DNA from: Kangiella shandongensis | GTDB taxonomy: Bacteria > Pseudomonadota > Gammaproteobacteria > Enterobacterales > Kangiellaceae | NCBI RefSeq assembly: GCF_020005365.1 | Contig: NZ_JACNML010000001.1 | Location: 62,001 to 126,000, forward strand | Direction: 5' to 3' | Length of the DNA stretch: 64,000 nucleotides | Part shown: piece by piece, positions 34,667-43,146 of the stretch | How positions within the stretch are numbered: position 1 is the stretch's first letter | How the letters are laid out: each line of letters opens with the position of its first letter | Notes under the pieces: generated by a model | Seen by the model: the letters and a program-made list of their open reading frames with translations, nothing else | What the model was told of the DNA's origin: nothing | Database searches by the model: none | Program-made: the position numbers and the translations under genes

Positions 34667-35322
34667 TATTCATCCCACTTTGGTAACTTGACCGAATCTT
34701 GTAAATCGTTAAATCGAGATTTCACATTCTCATAAAAGTTTTTACTGTTTGCTTCATACGTCATGGGCTCGGAAAACACCACATCACAAAAGAAAGGCAC
34801 AAACAGAGCGTCGCCTTTGGGCAGCGTTTTACCCAGGCCATGCATATAAATCGGGTAAATGGGTACTTTCGGGCATCTCTCAGCCAGCTTGACCACACCA
34901 TATTTCAGGTCTGTCATTTGCTCAGGTAGCCCTCGCGAACCTTCCGGAAAGAAGATTAGGATCTTGCCACTATCTAATGCCTTAGCACATTGTTCAATCG
35001 GGTTAACGCTTTTGTCTTTGCCCTGACGTTCAATCGGCAAAATGCCAATAATATTCAAAGCAAACCATGACATGAACCTATTTTTTAGAAAGTAATCAGC
35101 AGCAGCAACCGGCTGAACCTTGTGTAAGATTTTCAGGGGTAACAATGAGATTAAAACCATCGTATCCAGGTGACTATTATGGTTTGCGATTAAAATCGCT
35201 GGCCCACCTTTCGGTAAGATGGGCTCATTTTGGTAACGCAAACCAATGATGATCTTAACAACAGGCTTAATAATCACCGCAAAGAATAACCAACGTAGCA
35301 CATAATTAATGTATTTCATCAT
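34666..35322 (-). CDS. 1-acyl-sn-glycerol-3-phosphate acyltransferase-like protein (PlsC family)
   Basis: 218 aa. The N-terminal hydrophobic stretch is followed by the acyltransferase motif NHNSHLD (HX4D), GILPIERQGKDKS, and the substrate-binding FPEGSRG. It lacks other domains. The family transfers acyl chains to lysophosphatidate or related lysolipids at the inner membrane. It lies 11 bp after cdsA with GGGAG as Shine-Dalgarno, in the order CDP-alcohol transferase, CdsA, acyltransferase, VTT-like protein. It may be a paralogue of the housekeeping PlsC rather than PlsC itself. Confidence 0.85.
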   Translation of the reverse strand: MMKYINYVLRWLFFAVIIKPVVKIIIGLRYQNEPILPKGGPAILIANHNSHLDTMVLISLLPLKILHKVQPVAAADYFLKNRFMSWFALNIIGILPIERQGKDKSVNPIEQCAKALDSGKILIFFPEGSRGLPEQMTDLKYGVVKLAERCPKVPIYPIYMHGLGKTLPKGDALFVPFFCDVVFSEPMTYEANSKNFYENVKSRFNDLQDSVKLPKWDE

Positions 35323-35333
35323 TCGCTCCCAGT

Positions 35334-36293
35334 TTAGAAATAAAAGTAACGCATGACATGGAAAAACAATGGTGCGGTAAAGGTCAGACTATCCAGGCGA
35401 TCTAAAATACCGCCATGACCGGGGATTAACTGACCAGAGTCTTTAATACCTATGTCTCGTTTAATCGCTGATAGTGAAACATCACCAATAAAGCCTGCAA
35501 TACCAATACCCAAACCTACTAACAGGCCCTGCCACCAGATCATTGGTGTTAATAGTCCAGCTAAAATCATGGCTAAGATACCGGTAGTCACGACACCACC
35601 GATTAAACCTTCACGAGTTTTATTTGGACTAATGGTTGGCGCGATTGGCGTTGTGCCCATCAGCTTACCCCAGACATATTGAGCAACATCATTTAACTGC
35701 GTCAGCATCACTAAATAAAGCAACAAGGCAGCACCATCACCTGACATGGTTAAAGATTGATACTCACCTTCGCTGGGTAGCATCACTAAGTACGCCAAAT
35801 GGCTCAGAGTAAATACCGTTAACATCAATCCCCAGTGAATATTACCCACCGCACGCAGATAGTTTTTTGTTTCTCCAGCCAGCACCATACGGAATGGAAT
35901 AAACAGGAACGCATAAACCGGGATAAAGATAATAAACATGCCGTACCAACCAGTAGCGATCCAGTAGTATTGCAATGGAATGGTTAAGTAAGCCCAGAAT
36001 AAAACTCTGCGATCGACTAAGCGAGTCGGGGTCATAGAAAAGTACTCTTTCAGGGCAATAAAGCTGAGCATGGCAAATAACAGAACAGTGACTAATGGCC
36101 CCATCAATAGCGCCAGACCAAAGATACCAATCATAATCCACCAGGAATTAATCCGCTGCTTTAGCTCGGTATAATCTTTTTGTTTATTAACTTTGGTCAT
36201 AACCCAGCTAATAATGCTCGCAATAGATAATCCCGCTAATAAAAACATAAATACCTGTGTAACCGGTCGCATCGTTTCAAAATCAAAAAACAT
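35334..36293 (-). CDS. cdsA: Phosphatidate cytidylyltransferase (CdsA family)
   Basis: 319 aa, multi-pass membrane protein. The C-terminal signature SAIKRDIGIKDSGQLIPGHGG then ILDRLDS matches the CdsA PROSITE pattern, including the metal-binding Asp residues. It makes CDP-diacylglycerol from phosphatidate and CTP. The genomic setting (not next to uppS/dxr, but to a CDP-alcohol transferase and an acyltransferase) recalls E. coli ynbA-ynbB, so it may be the second, accessory CdsA of the genome. It starts 33 bp after the CDP-alcohol transferase stop. Confidence 0.9.
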   Translation of the reverse strand: MFFDFETMRPVTQVFMFLLAGLSIASIISWVMTKVNKQKDYTELKQRINSWWIMIGIFGLALLMGPLVTVLLFAMLSFIALKEYFSMTPTRLVDRRVLFWAYLTIPLQYYWIATGWYGMFIIFIPVYAFLFIPFRMVLAGETKNYLRAVGNIHWGLMLTVFTLSHLAYLVMLPSEGEYQSLTMSGDGAALLLYLVMLTQLNDVAQYVWGKLMGTTPIAPTISPNKTREGLIGGVVTTGILAMILAGLLTPMIWWQGLLVGLGIGIAGFIGDVSLSAIKRDIGIKDSGQLIPGHGGILDRLDSLTFTAPLFFHVMRYFYF

Positions 36294-36326
36294 GGTTATT
36301 CTCCTTAATATATTCGGTAGTTGCGA

Positions 36327-36917
36327 TTACAGCGCCGCTTTAATGCGATTAATCATGGTGACAAGAGACAAAGCAATTAACGCCACTAATAAGTAATTCA
36401 TATAGTCAGTGAACATTACCCAAAGCGGTAAAATGATACCTAACAAACCTAAAACAAAGGCACGATCACTCTTCCCCATGGGTCCTTGATATTGGCGCTC
36501 TTTCCCGAGCATGGGCGCGATAACACCAACAAACTCAACGATCATTGCCATAAAGATAAAAGCGCCAATCAGCCAAGGCGAAACACCCGGCAAAATAAAC
36601 AATGGCAACAATAATGCTACGTCAGAAACCACATCGCCGAGCTCATTAAGATAAGCACCTAACTTAGACTTCTGGTTATGCTCCCTTGCCAGCATGCCAT
36701 CGACAGCATTCAGTGCCATGCGCACAAATAAAACTGCTGGTAACAAGAAAAACCAGCTAACGCTTTGCTGCCACAGTATTAAGGCTCCCGTAGCAACACT
36801 CAGCAACACGGCAAAAACAGTGACCTGGTTTGCTGTAACGCCAGCTTTTGCTAAGCCATTGGTCAAGGGACGTAAAAGCTGCTGGAACTTTGGTTTTAGT
36901 TGATAAACTGAAATCAT
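36327..36917 (-). CDS. CDP-alcohol phosphatidyltransferase, YnbA-like variant
   Basis: 196 aa from ATG at 36917, which has a clear AGGAAAG Shine-Dalgarno; ATG at 36941 lacks one. Multi-pass protein of the CDP-OH_P_transf family. The family motif DxxDGxxARx8GxxxDxxxD reads NAVDGMLAR...GAYLNELGD here: Asn replaces Asp at positions 70 and 91, while Asp73, Asp95 and a further Asp99 remain. The enzyme would join CDP-DAG to an alcohol head group; which one cannot be read from sequence. E. coli ynbA lies next to a cdsA-like gene in the same way. First gene of the cluster, divergent from the XRE regulator. Confidence 0.82.
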   Translation of the reverse strand: MISVYQLKPKFQQLLRPLTNGLAKAGVTANQVTVFAVLLSVATGALILWQQSVSWFFLLPAVLFVRMALNAVDGMLAREHNQKSKLGAYLNELGDVVSDVALLLPLFILPGVSPWLIGAFIFMAMIVEFVGVIAPMLGKERQYQGPMGKSDRAFVLGLLGIILPLWVMFTDYMNYLLVALIALSLVTMINRIKAAL

Positions 36918-36977
36918 AAACTTTCCTTTTGATGTCCTCATTTCGATAGAGCTAAACTTCTCACAAAGACGATCATG

Positions 36978-37004
36978 TGGCGACCAATTATGCTATAGTC
37001 GCCA
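36978..37004. promoter_or_regulatory. Inverted repeat operator candidate between lipid cluster and XRE regulator
   Basis: Perfect 7-bp arms TGGCGAC (36978-36984) and GTCGCCA (36998-37004) with a 13-bp spacer that contains the -10-like TATGCTATA. It lies 61 bp before the lipid cluster ATG and 51 bp before the XRE gene, as expected for an autoregulatory/divergent operator. Confidence 0.55.
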
Positions 37005-37055
37005 TAAAATACGCCAAGGGTATCGTATAACTATACTTTCCAGCAGGAACAAACG

Positions 37056-37790
37056 ATGAGCCGTCAAACTACGCAGTTAATGGAAACCTTGAAACAGCAG
37101 CTACGCAGCCAAAACATCACTTACAAAGAGCTAGCCAACCATTTATCCATGAGTGAGGCCAATGTAAAACGGATGTTTTCGCAAAATAAACTATCTCTGG
37201 AACGTTTAGAGACAATTTGCAACCTGCTTCACATGGATATTCTGCAACTGGCACAAAGTGCTCAAAAGCAACAACACCAAATCACCGAATTAACACTGGA
37301 GCTTGAGAAGGAGTTAATGAAGGACGAAAAACTTCTACTGGTTGCTCAGCTCTGCCTGTCAGACTGGAAGTTTGATGAAATGCTAAAGAGATACCAGTTC
37401 ACGGAGCACCAACTCATTCAGTACTTAGCTAAGCTGGATAAGGTCGGTTTCATTGAGCTTTTACCCAACAATCGAATAAGAAAAAGGGTCAGCCCACACT
37501 TTAAGTGGCAATCTGATGGCCCAATACGTCGATTCTTTGGTGAGCACATCCAAAGTGAATTCTTTAACTCCCGCTTTGATCAGCCAAATGAAAAGGTCCT
37601 ATTTATTTCCGGTATGCTCAGTGACGAGTCGAATAAGAATATTCAGGCTTTAATTGAAGAGCTTGGCACTGCTTATCGCCAACAGCTAAGGCAGGACAAA
37701 GATTTAACGCTGGATGAAAAGAAAGGAACCAGTTTGGTGGTTGGGTTACGGAACTGGGAGTTATCGGTGTTTAATGATTTGAGGCGGTAG
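37056..37790 (+). CDS. XRE-family helix-turn-helix transcriptional regulator
   Basis: 244 aa. An N-terminal HTH (about residues 18-62: NITYKELANHLSMSEANVKRMFSQNKLSLERLETICNLL) is followed by a helical linker and a C-terminal domain of about 170 residues with WKFDEMLKRYQFTEHQLIQYLAKLDKVGFIELLPNNRIRKR, which itself looks like a second winged-helix-like module. No ligand-binding signature is recognised. It is transcribed away from the lipid cluster and shares with it a region holding the TGGCGAC repeat, so it is the likely regulator of that cluster and of itself. Confidence 0.8.
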   Translation: MSRQTTQLMETLKQQLRSQNITYKELANHLSMSEANVKRMFSQNKLSLERLETICNLLHMDILQLAQSAQKQQHQITELTLELEKELMKDEKLLLVAQLCLSDWKFDEMLKRYQFTEHQLIQYLAKLDKVGFIELLPNNRIRKRVSPHFKWQSDGPIRRFFGEHIQSEFFNSRFDQPNEKVLFISGMLSDESNKNIQALIEELGTAYRQQLRQDKDLTLDEKKGTSLVVGLRNWELSVFNDLRR

Positions 37791-37806
37791 CATGAGTATT
37801 TTATAT

Positions 37807-38039
37807 ACTTTTCTTGCTTGTCCAAGAAAAGTTATAAAAAGAAAGACACCCCTAGATTGAGATAATATAAATATTACTATCCTCACATTTCAAAAGTCAC
37901 TTAACGCACCGTGAAATACAGTCCCTCCATGGCCTGAATTTCACTATTTGAATCATCCACGATTCAAATTGCTATGCCTTTCTCAATGTTCAGCTCAATC
38001 TAATGGGGATATACTAGGAATGCACTATTCGTGCATTCC
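37807..38039. repeat. Four tandem inverted repeats in the XRE-cysS intergenic region
   Basis: In 233 bp there are four non-overlapping inverted repeats with different sequences: ACTTTTCTTG/CAAGAAAAGT (37807-37832, 10-bp arms), GTGAAATACAG/CTGAATTTCAC (37911-37944, one mismatch), ATTTGAATC/GATTCAAAT (37946-37969, 9-bp arms) and GGAATGCAC/GTGCATTCC (38017-38039, 9-bp arms). None is followed by a T-run of terminator quality on either strand. Confidence 0.6.
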
Positions 38040-38051
38040 ATTCAAAACCAA

Positions 38052-39449
38052 CTACCGTCTTCTCCAAGAAGTACCACCGGCACCATCTTCAAGCTCGATA
38101 TTAAGCTCGTGAAGCTTGTCGCGGATTTCATCAGCCAGGGCCCAGTTTTTATCGGCTCGAGCCTGTAGACGTTCTTGAACCAGTGCATCAATTTCTTCAT
38201 CTGACACATCACTGTCACCCACACCAGACTTTAAGAACTCTTCTGGATCGTGCTGCAGTAAACTCAATACGCCAGCCAGCTCTTTTAATTTTACAGCAAT
38301 AGTCGCCGCTTTCGGCATATCATCTGCTTTCAGACGGTTAACCTCTTTCGCCAGATCAAACAATACCGGCATGGCTTCAGGAACATTGAAATCGTCGTCC
38401 ATTGCTTTGATGAAATCAGCTTGCGCCTTGTCCATGATGTCATAACTGTCATCGGTTGCAGCTGGTAAGTCCACCCCTCTTAATGCGGTATACAAACGCT
38501 CAAGACTGGCATCGGCCGACTCCAGGTTAGCCTGGGTGTAACTCAGCTGACTGCGATAATGCCCACTCATCAAGAAGTAGCGCACCGATTCCGAGCGATA
38601 CTGTTTCAGCACATCACGAATGGTGAAGAAGTTCCCCAGCGACTTGGACATTTTTTCTTTATCGACCTGCACCATGCCTGTATGGATCCAGGTATTGGCA
38701 AAGGTGCAGCCGTTGGCGCATTCAGACTGAGCAATTTCATTTTCATGGTGTGGGAACTGTAGGTCAGAACCACCACCGTGAATATCAAAGGTTTCACCTA
38801 AGCACTTCTTGCTCATGGCTGAACATTCAATATGCCAGCCCGGGCGCCCTTTGCCCCATGGTGAATCCCAAGAAGGTTCGTTTGGCTTAGCCGCTTTCCA
38901 CAGGGCGAAATCCATCGGATCTTTTTTCGAATCACGCACATCAATGCGCTCGCCAGCATTTAACTGCGATAAGTCCTGACGACTCAGCTTACCGTAGTCT
39001 TTAAATGCAGGGACATGGAAATAGACATCCCCTTCATCCGTTGCGTAGGCTGCGCCCTTTTCTATCAAAGACTCGGTCATGGCGATGATTTCATCCATGG
39101 TAGTAGTAGCGCGCGGCTCTACATCCGGGCGCTGTAGACCAATGGCGTCAAAGTCCTGGTACATTTCTTCAATAAACTTATCAGTGATTGCACCGAATTC
39201 CTGATTCGTTTCGTTGGCGCGATTAATGATCTTGTCATCAATATCCGTGATATTACGAACGTAAGTTACGTCATAACCGCGAAACTTTAAATAACGATTA
39301 ATAACGTCAAACGCTGCATAGGTTCGGGCATGCCCAATATGACACAGATCATAGACCGTCACGCCACACACATACATAGACACCTTGCCTTCTTTCAGTG
39401 GCTTAAAAGGTTCTTTCTGACGAGTAAGGTTATTATAAATCTGCAACAT
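38052..39449 (-). CDS. cysS: Cysteinyl-tRNA synthetase
   Basis: 465 aa. Class I motifs: HIGHARTY (HIGH, about residues 37-44) and KMSKSLGN (KMSKS, about 268-275). Zinc ligands are Cys28 region (YVCGVTVYD), Cys in HIECSAM and His/Glu in [15 protein letters not shown]. The C-terminal anticodon-binding DALR-like domain ends in [13 protein letters not shown]. It charges tRNA-Cys in the cytosol. It is transcribed away from ppiB, sharing a 173-bp divergent promoter region. Confidence 0.97.
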   Translation of the reverse strand: MLQIYNNLTRQKEPFKPLKEGKVSMYVCGVTVYDLCHIGHARTYAAFDVINRYLKFRGYDVTYVRNITDIDDKIINRANETNQEFGAITDKFIEEMYQDFDAIGLQRPDVEPRATTTMDEIIAMTESLIEKGAAYATDEGDVYFHVPAFKDYGKLSRQDLSQLNAGERIDVRDSKKDPMDFALWKAAKPNEPSWDSPWGKGRPGWHIECSAMSKKCLGETFDIHGGGSDLQFPHHENEIAQSECANGCTFANTWIHTGMVQVDKEKMSKSLGNFFTIRDVLKQYRSESVRYFLMSGHYRSQLSYTQANLESADASLERLYTALRGVDLPAATDDSYDIMDKAQADFIKAMDDDFNVPEAMPVLFDLAKEVNRLKADDMPKAATIAVKLKELAGVLSLLQHDPEEFLKSGVGDSDVSDEEIDALVQERLQARADKNWALADEIRDKLHELNIELEDGAGGTSWRRR

Positions 39450-39622
39450 GGCCGTTTATCTCTATCTCTTAATTAATATCTAAATTCAGACTATTTTTCG
39501 CTAAAATCGCATTTTGTTACTAAAATAAGTATCATATGCGCCAAACAGCCTAGCATTGTAACCAGCAACACGCTTTCAGGCTACCTTAAACCAGCGAAAT
39601 CATTAATTTTGAGGCAAACCCC

Positions 39623-40135
39623 ATGAGCAGCGCTAACCCAACAGTAACGTTTAAAACCAATCACGGCGAGTTCACTTTGGAACTATACCCAGAAAAAGCA
39701 CCTAAAACCGTGGACAACTTTTTAAGCTACGTTAAAGAAGGTCACTACGACGGTACAATTTTCCACCGTGTGATCCCTAACTTTATGATTCAGGGCGGTG
39801 GTTTTACGCCAGAGATGGATCAAAAAGACACGAAAGACCCAATCGCAAACGAAGCCAACAATGGGCTGAGTAATGAAATGGGTACAGTGGCTATGGCACG
39901 AACTATGGAGCCTCATTCAGCCTCTTGTCAGTTTTTCATTAACGTAAATGACAATGACTTCTTGAATTTTAAAAGTGAGTCAATGAATGGCTGGGGCTAC
40001 TGTGTATTCGGTAAAGTTACTGATGGCATGGACGTTGTAGAAGCCATTCGTAATGTGCCAACGGGTAGTTACAGCATGCATCAGGACGTACCGACAGAAA
40101 CTGTTCTGATTGAGAAAGCTGAAATTAACGGCTAA
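39623..40135 (+). CDS. ppiB: Cytoplasmic peptidyl-prolyl cis-trans isomerase B (cyclophilin)
   Basis: 170 aa, single cyclophilin domain without signal peptide. Conserved [15 protein letters not shown] (catalytic Arg and Phe), [10 protein letters not shown] and [11 protein letters not shown] are present. It speeds prolyl isomerisation during folding. It is preceded by GAGGCAA and followed after 2 bp by lpxH, the same pairing as in Pseudomonas and other gammaproteobacteria. Confidence 0.95.
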   Translation: MSSANPTVTFKTNHGEFTLELYPEKAPKTVDNFLSYVKEGHYDGTIFHRVIPNFMIQGGGFTPEMDQKDTKDPIANEANNGLSNEMGTVAMARTMEPHSASCQFFINVNDNDFLNFKSESMNGWGYCVFGKVTDGMDVVEAIRNVPTGSYSMHQDVPTETVLIEKAEING

Positions 40136-40137
40136 TT

Positions 40138-40860
40138 ATGACATTAGTAATTTCAGATCTACATTTATGTGAAGAGCGCCCGGACCTTACGGCGCTCTTT
40201 GAACATTTCATGCGTGAAATCGCGCCACAATCCGATGAGCTTTATGTGCTGGGAGATCTGTACGAAAGCTGGATTGGCGACGATGACGACTCCGAGTTTG
40301 TCGAATCCACTATAGAGCTGTTTAAAGCCTACTCGGACAGTGGTAAAAACCTCTATTTCCAGCACGGTAATCGCGATTTCCTTCTGGGCGATGTTTTTGC
40401 TGAAAAAACAGGCGGTCAGTTACTGGACGAAGTTCATCCTTATCAGCTTGGCAAGAAACCAGCGATTATGATGCACGGTGACAGTTTGTGCTGGGACGAT
40501 AAAGAGTATATGCAGTTCCGCCAAATGGTTCGCTCAGAAGAGTGGCAACAACAGCTCCTGTCTCAACCTCTCGCCGTAAGACGAGGTATTGCAGCTGATT
40601 TAAGAACGAAGAGCCGCGAGGCTCAGGAAAATAAAGCCAGCGCAATAACCGATGTGCACCCTCAAGCCGTTGAAGAAGTTTTAAAAGAGCATCATGCGCA
40701 AATTCTGATTCATGGCCATACTCATAGACCTGCTTTTCATGACCTTGAAATCGACGGAAAACACTGCCAGCGTATTGTTTTAAGCGACTGGGGAGAAAAA
40801 GGACATTACCTGACGGTTGACGGTGAAGATATTTCAGAACATTATTTTAAAGCCAGCTAA
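40138..40860 (+). CDS. lpxH: UDP-2,3-diacylglucosamine hydrolase LpxH
   Basis: 240 aa calcineurin-like enzyme. Metal ligands are visible in SDLHL (residues about 5-9), GDLYESWIGDD (about 40), HGNRDFLLG (about 79), MHGDSLC and HGHTHRPAFH. It cleaves UDP-2,3-diacylglucosamine to lipid X in the Raetz pathway of lipid A synthesis, on the cytosolic face of the inner membrane. Co-transcribed with ppiB (2-bp gap); the terminator overlaps its stop codon. Confidence 0.95.
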   Translation: MTLVISDLHLCEERPDLTALFEHFMREIAPQSDELYVLGDLYESWIGDDDDSEFVESTIELFKAYSDSGKNLYFQHGNRDFLLGDVFAEKTGGQLLDEVHPYQLGKKPAIMMHGDSLCWDDKEYMQFRQMVRSEEWQQQLLSQPLAVRRGIAADLRTKSREAQENKASAITDVHPQAVEEVLKEHHAQILIHGHTHRPAFHDLEIDGKHCQRIVLSDWGEKGHYLTVDGEDISEHYFKAS

Positions 40861-40878
40861 GTTGCTGGCTATTTTATT
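40851..40878 (+). terminator. Terminator overlapping the lpxH stop
   Basis: AGCCAGC (40851-40857) and GCTGGCT (40864-40870) form a 7-bp stem followed by ATTTTATT; the stem's 5' arm is the end of the lpxH coding sequence. Confidence 0.65.
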
Positions 40879-40884
40879 GAGACT

Positions 40885-41451
40885 TTAACAAAAAGGCTTC
40901 TCTAAGAAGCGTTCTTCAGCAAATGTGCTTTTCCTGCCCAGCGCTTTATTGCGATCAGGAAAGCGTCCGAATCGAATAATTTGATCGCGATGACACAACG
41001 CATGGCTGGTCGAATTGCTGTCTCCCAATTGAACAAACAACTCTACGCTACGCTCTTGTAGCTCCAAACCTTCCGCATGTTCAAACGGTAAATACATAAA
41101 TTTCCGCTGAACCGTTAATAAGCCTTGGTCAAAATGGTTATCAAGCGCATGTTGTGTTACTTCCCTAGCTTTAGGGTCATTGGCAAATGCTTCAGCTTGG
41201 CCACGATAAATGTTACGAGAAAACTGATCCAACAAAATGATTAAGGCTAGCGCCCCACTTTGCGTCTGCATCATCTCATCAAACAGCCCTTCGGCCGCTT
41301 GCTTGTTAGCTTCGCCAAAGCGGACTCTAATCTCCTCATCAAACTCAGGATTAGAGTCAAACCATATGTCACGGTTAGCACCCAACTCAGCCGAGTCGGG
41401 CGCACCAAACCAGAAGTTAATCACATCCTTGGTTAACTCTTCAAACGCCAT
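40885..41451 (-). CDS. DUF924-family protein
   Basis: 188 aa. Characteristic DUF924 sequences are INFWFGAPDS, ALIILLDQFSRNIYRGQAEAFANDPKA, FMYLPFEHAE and FPDRNKALGRKSTFAEERFL. The family is all-helical with a TPR-like fold and unknown biochemical role; some members occur near lipid or redox genes. It starts 11 bp downstream of the heme-protein gene, so the two are probably co-transcribed. Confidence 0.88.
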   Translation of the reverse strand: MAFEELTKDVINFWFGAPDSAELGANRDIWFDSNPEFDEEIRVRFGEANKQAAEGLFDEMMQTQSGALALIILLDQFSRNIYRGQAEAFANDPKAREVTQHALDNHFDQGLLTVQRKFMYLPFEHAEGLELQERSVELFVQLGDSNSTSHALCHRDQIIRFGRFPDRNKALGRKSTFAEERFLEKPFC

Positions 41452-41462
41452 AATTGTGGCTC

Positions 41463-43001
41463 CTAGTCTGCTTGTCGCTTAACAGATGCTTCCTCAGCAC
41501 CGTCCTGTTTCATCGCTTTTAAAGCAGCCTGCCACATTGGAATCGCCTTAAACGCTGTCACCATGTCGTAATCTAGAGCCACCTGATTCGAATCCATTGG
41601 CACATCGCCAGCACGGCTCTGGAACCACTTCATCCAGCCTTTTGAACCCGGCTTATTAAGAACTAAAGCGTCAGAGGGGCCACTGGACAACGGTGGAGCG
41701 CTTGCCTGTGGTGGCTGGGTGGTCGACGGTAATAAGAACGACGTCATATTCGGCTGGTTCGTAGTTAGGCTTTTGGGGTTATATTGTGCCGAGCTATGAC
41801 AACCCAGGCAACCAGCACTGGAAATTCCTACGGGATAATAATGACCACCAGCCCAGGCCGGCGTCACTACGGCTCCATCATTCGGTCCCGATAAGCGCCC
41901 ATCCCAACCCAACGTTGAACGAGCATACTCAGGTGTATCAAGGTTAATCCAGTTTTCCGTTAATTTTGGATTCACTGTTGCGGGGGGAGTAATGGCCGAG
42001 CTAGACGTATTAATCACATCAGGGTTACCGCCCCAGGTAGCTCCTAGCGGCACCATCTTGTCCCAGGCATCTTTACCAGGCGCATCCTTATCATAAATCA
42101 ACGTTGAGAAGACCCATCCAGTTTCCGGTGCCGCCTGGCTATCCTTAACAATAATATCAAACTGCATCAGATAGATATTGGTCAGGCTTGGATTGTTGAC
42201 ATCACCGGCGGATCCATTGTTGGGGCATTGAGACTTGTCGGGATTATTTCCTGAGCCATTACTTGTATTTAAAGGTGCGTAAATTGGAAGCATCGCAGCG
42301 CCTTCCATTGGTGACCAATCGGCACCGCAAGGTGTCACAAACGCAAACTTCACAATCACACTCCCTTCAGCATACTGCGCGCCAGGATTGGTAATGTTTG
42401 GCTTATAAGCTTCTTCTAGAGTAGTGCCCCATATGTTTCCAAGAGTAGCTGCCGCCGTGTTGTCATACAGCGTCAGGACATAAGTCGTTAAGTCCAGTTT
42501 CTGGTGAGTCAAAGTCCCTGCGGGAAAGCCGGAGCCCACATAAAACCCATGAATCGGTTCACGCTCGGTACCGAGCCAGATGGACTCCCACCAAGGCTCT
42601 TCACTGGCGTTCCAATTATCATAGTCATAAATTAATTTACGCATATCCTTCGAGACATAGCTTTTTAATGCCTCGACATATGCCATGGCGTTTTGTTGCG
42701 TAATTGGACCGTTATTGGTCACTTTTTTCCAGTCCGGCGATTGCTTTACTGCGGCTTCACTTGGGTAGTCATGACGGAGCTGAAACAGGTTACCGTTGTA
42801 AACGTCAGCTGGTGGATTTGGTAGTGCTGAATTTGTAAAGGGGTGGATCGGTGAGTTGGAATCGCTAAAATCCTGTGCGGTTGACGTTAAAAACGGAACT
42901 TTTCCTACTAAGTTCTCGTTATCCTGCTGACTTCCTGCAACTGCAGTAGCAGATGATGCCGCCAAAGCCAGCGACACCAACCCCAATATTTGCTTTTTCA
43001 T
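41463..43001 (-). CDS. Secreted c-type heme protein, single CxxCH, unknown family
   Basis: 512 aa with a Sec signal peptide (cleavage near AVA-GS). A single heme c attachment motif CLGCH at residues 398-402 lies in the C-terminal third; two other cysteines (225, 259) could form a disulfide. Possible distal heme ligands include Met in PNMTSF and later Met residues. The large N-terminal part is rich in Trp/Tyr/Asn (YDYDNWNASEEPWWESIW, WDKMVPLGATWGG) and looks like a carbohydrate- or small-molecule-binding beta domain, not a known cytochrome. Predicted periplasmic; function unknown. The purine-rich GGAGAGAACT precedes the ATG. Confidence 0.65.
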   Translation of the reverse strand: MKKQILGLVSLALAASSATAVAGSQQDNENLVGKVPFLTSTAQDFSDSNSPIHPFTNSALPNPPADVYNGNLFQLRHDYPSEAAVKQSPDWKKVTNNGPITQQNAMAYVEALKSYVSKDMRKLIYDYDNWNASEEPWWESIWLGTEREPIHGFYVGSGFPAGTLTHQKLDLTTYVLTLYDNTAAATLGNIWGTTLEEAYKPNITNPGAQYAEGSVIVKFAFVTPCGADWSPMEGAAMLPIYAPLNTSNGSGNNPDKSQCPNNGSAGDVNNPSLTNIYLMQFDIIVKDSQAAPETGWVFSTLIYDKDAPGKDAWDKMVPLGATWGGNPDVINTSSSAITPPATVNPKLTENWINLDTPEYARSTLGWDGRLSGPNDGAVVTPAWAGGHYYPVGISSAGCLGCHSSAQYNPKSLTTNQPNMTSFLLPSTTQPPQASAPPLSSGPSDALVLNKPGSKGWMKWFQSRAGDVPMDSNQVALDYDMVTAFKAIPMWQAALKAMKQDGAEEASVKRQAD

Positions 43002-43146
43002 AGTTCTCTCCTTCAGTGCTATTGGCTATACCATGGAAGGTACAACGTCTTATTATCACCATCCATAGTCATACCACACTAGCCCATTCGAACTATTGAA
43101 TACACATTTTTTTCAACAAATCCAACCACTTAAGTCATTATTGCAA

